64,000 bases of DNA from Bretschneidera sinensis (Eukaryota; Streptophyta; Magnoliopsida; Brassicales; Akaniaceae): the NCBI GenBank assembly GCA_023935145.1, contig CM043702.1:60491001-60555000 (forward strand). The letters run 5' to 3'. Made by a program: the position numbers and the translations under genes. This document shows positions 63,583 through 64,000 of this stretch, piece by piece. Position 1 is the first letter of the stretch. Every line of letters starts with the position of its first letter. Below the pieces are notes generated by a model. That model saw only the letters and a list, made by a program, of their open reading frames with translations. It was not told the DNA's origin and ran no database searches.

Positions 63583-63594
63583 TATCTGATACCA
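63583..63594 (-). other. Gy-5 primer-binding site
   Basis: Minus-strand TGGTATCAGATA, ten of twelve bases of the initiator tRNA-Met site, four bases from the LTR end. Confidence 0.7.
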
Positions 63595-63598
63595 AAAA

Positions 63599-64000
63599 TA
63601 TAACAACCCATTCTCAAGCAGGCCTACCCAAGACTGAATTGTCACATTTAAGCACAAAGCTCTAACCTAAATGTCATGCACACATTTTTCAATATTATAA
63701 ACTTATAATTCATCATAATCAAACAATTTATTTCATATACAAACATATATACAAAGCAACTAATGCTTCTCCTTTTAAAATCCTAAAGTTTACAAGGATA
63801 AAGCAAATTTCTCTCCATTTTTACATAACAACATTTTCAAATGATTTCAGACTCAAGACAACTCTAAGGATGCTACTTCTAAACCCCCCGTACAAACTCT
63901 AACTATCAACTCTCAACTAGAGCTTGCTTTCAAGACCATCTGCCACTTGGGGGAAAATAAAACAGAAGGGACGGGGTGATCTTCAAGAAGCTCAGTGAGA
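63599..64000 (-). mobile_element. Gy-5 5' LTR, cut by window end
   Basis: Plus strand reads TATAACAACCCATTC, equivalent to the TGTAATGACCC edges of Tekay-type LTRs, and continues with blocks shared with 56722-57120 (AAGGATGCTACTTCTA, CTGCCACTTGGGGGAAAATAAAAC, GTGATCTTCAAGAAGCTCAGTGAGA). The PBS beside it makes this a minus-sense 5' LTR. The rest lies beyond the window. Confidence 0.75.

Overview
This 64 kb window is plant nuclear DNA built almost entirely of nested, mutually truncated LTR retrotransposons. No host gene, rRNA, tRNA or CRISPR array could be supported. Evidence for a flowering plant: Ty3/Gypsy elements of the Tekay (del) type with a C-terminal chromodomain, Athila-type elements primed by a tRNA-Asp-like site, and Ty1/Copia elements including a SIRE/Maximus type, all AT-rich and full of in-frame stops. 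The density of nested insertions suggests old, gene-poor heterochromatin. The species cannot be named from this sequence.

Layout, with names used in this annotation. 1-7417 (+): mosaic of Tekay-type pieces, namely LTR fragments (1-1106), a family-A LTR with PBS and gag start (Gy-1a, 1107-3182), an opposite-sense LTR fragment (3183-3880), and RT-RNase H-integrase-chromodomain-PPT-3' LTR of another copy (Gy-1b, 3881-7417). 7418-15345 (+): Gy-2, a Tekay-type fragment split by a complete but defective Copia element, Co-1 (7778-13282, TSD GTTAT). 15346-18107 (-): a long LTR plus PPT remnant. 18108-24363 (-): Gy-3, same family as Gy-2 but inverted, with its 3' LTR (family A). 24364-25843 (+): family-B LTR fragment. 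25844-34249 and 44172-46040 (+): Athila-type Ath-1, which carries an extra ORF3 and is interrupted by Ath-2 (34250-44171, TSD GCCAG). 46041-54030 (+): SIRE-type Copia Si-1 with gag-pol and ORF3. 54031-59260 (-): family-A and family-B LTR fragments around an unassigned stretch. 59247-62918 (-): Gypsy element Gy-4. 62919-64000 (-): leader, PBS and LTR edge of Gy-5, cut by the window end.

Most interesting signal: LTRs of unrelated lineages carry arrays of a short dyad motif. The consensus is CCAGTCGACTGG in Si-1 and family A, and ATAGTCGACTAT in one family-B copy. Copies are spaced almost only at 20-22, 30-32 or 42-53 bases, that is whole helical turns, although the DNA between them differs. In Si-1 an array lies upstream of the LTR TATA box, and another lies in the pol-ORF3 spacer directly before a second TATA box and an ATG-free leader to ORF3. 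Ath-1 repeats this arrangement with its own motif (RTCRAGYGCAC). The ORF3 proteins of these Copia and Gypsy elements look related. This suggests a transferable or convergent ORF3 module with its own promoter, plus a shared DNA-binding factor. The motif positions are seen directly; the function is inference.

Element boundaries were placed by eye and may be off by a few bases (clear termini) or tens of bases (truncations).
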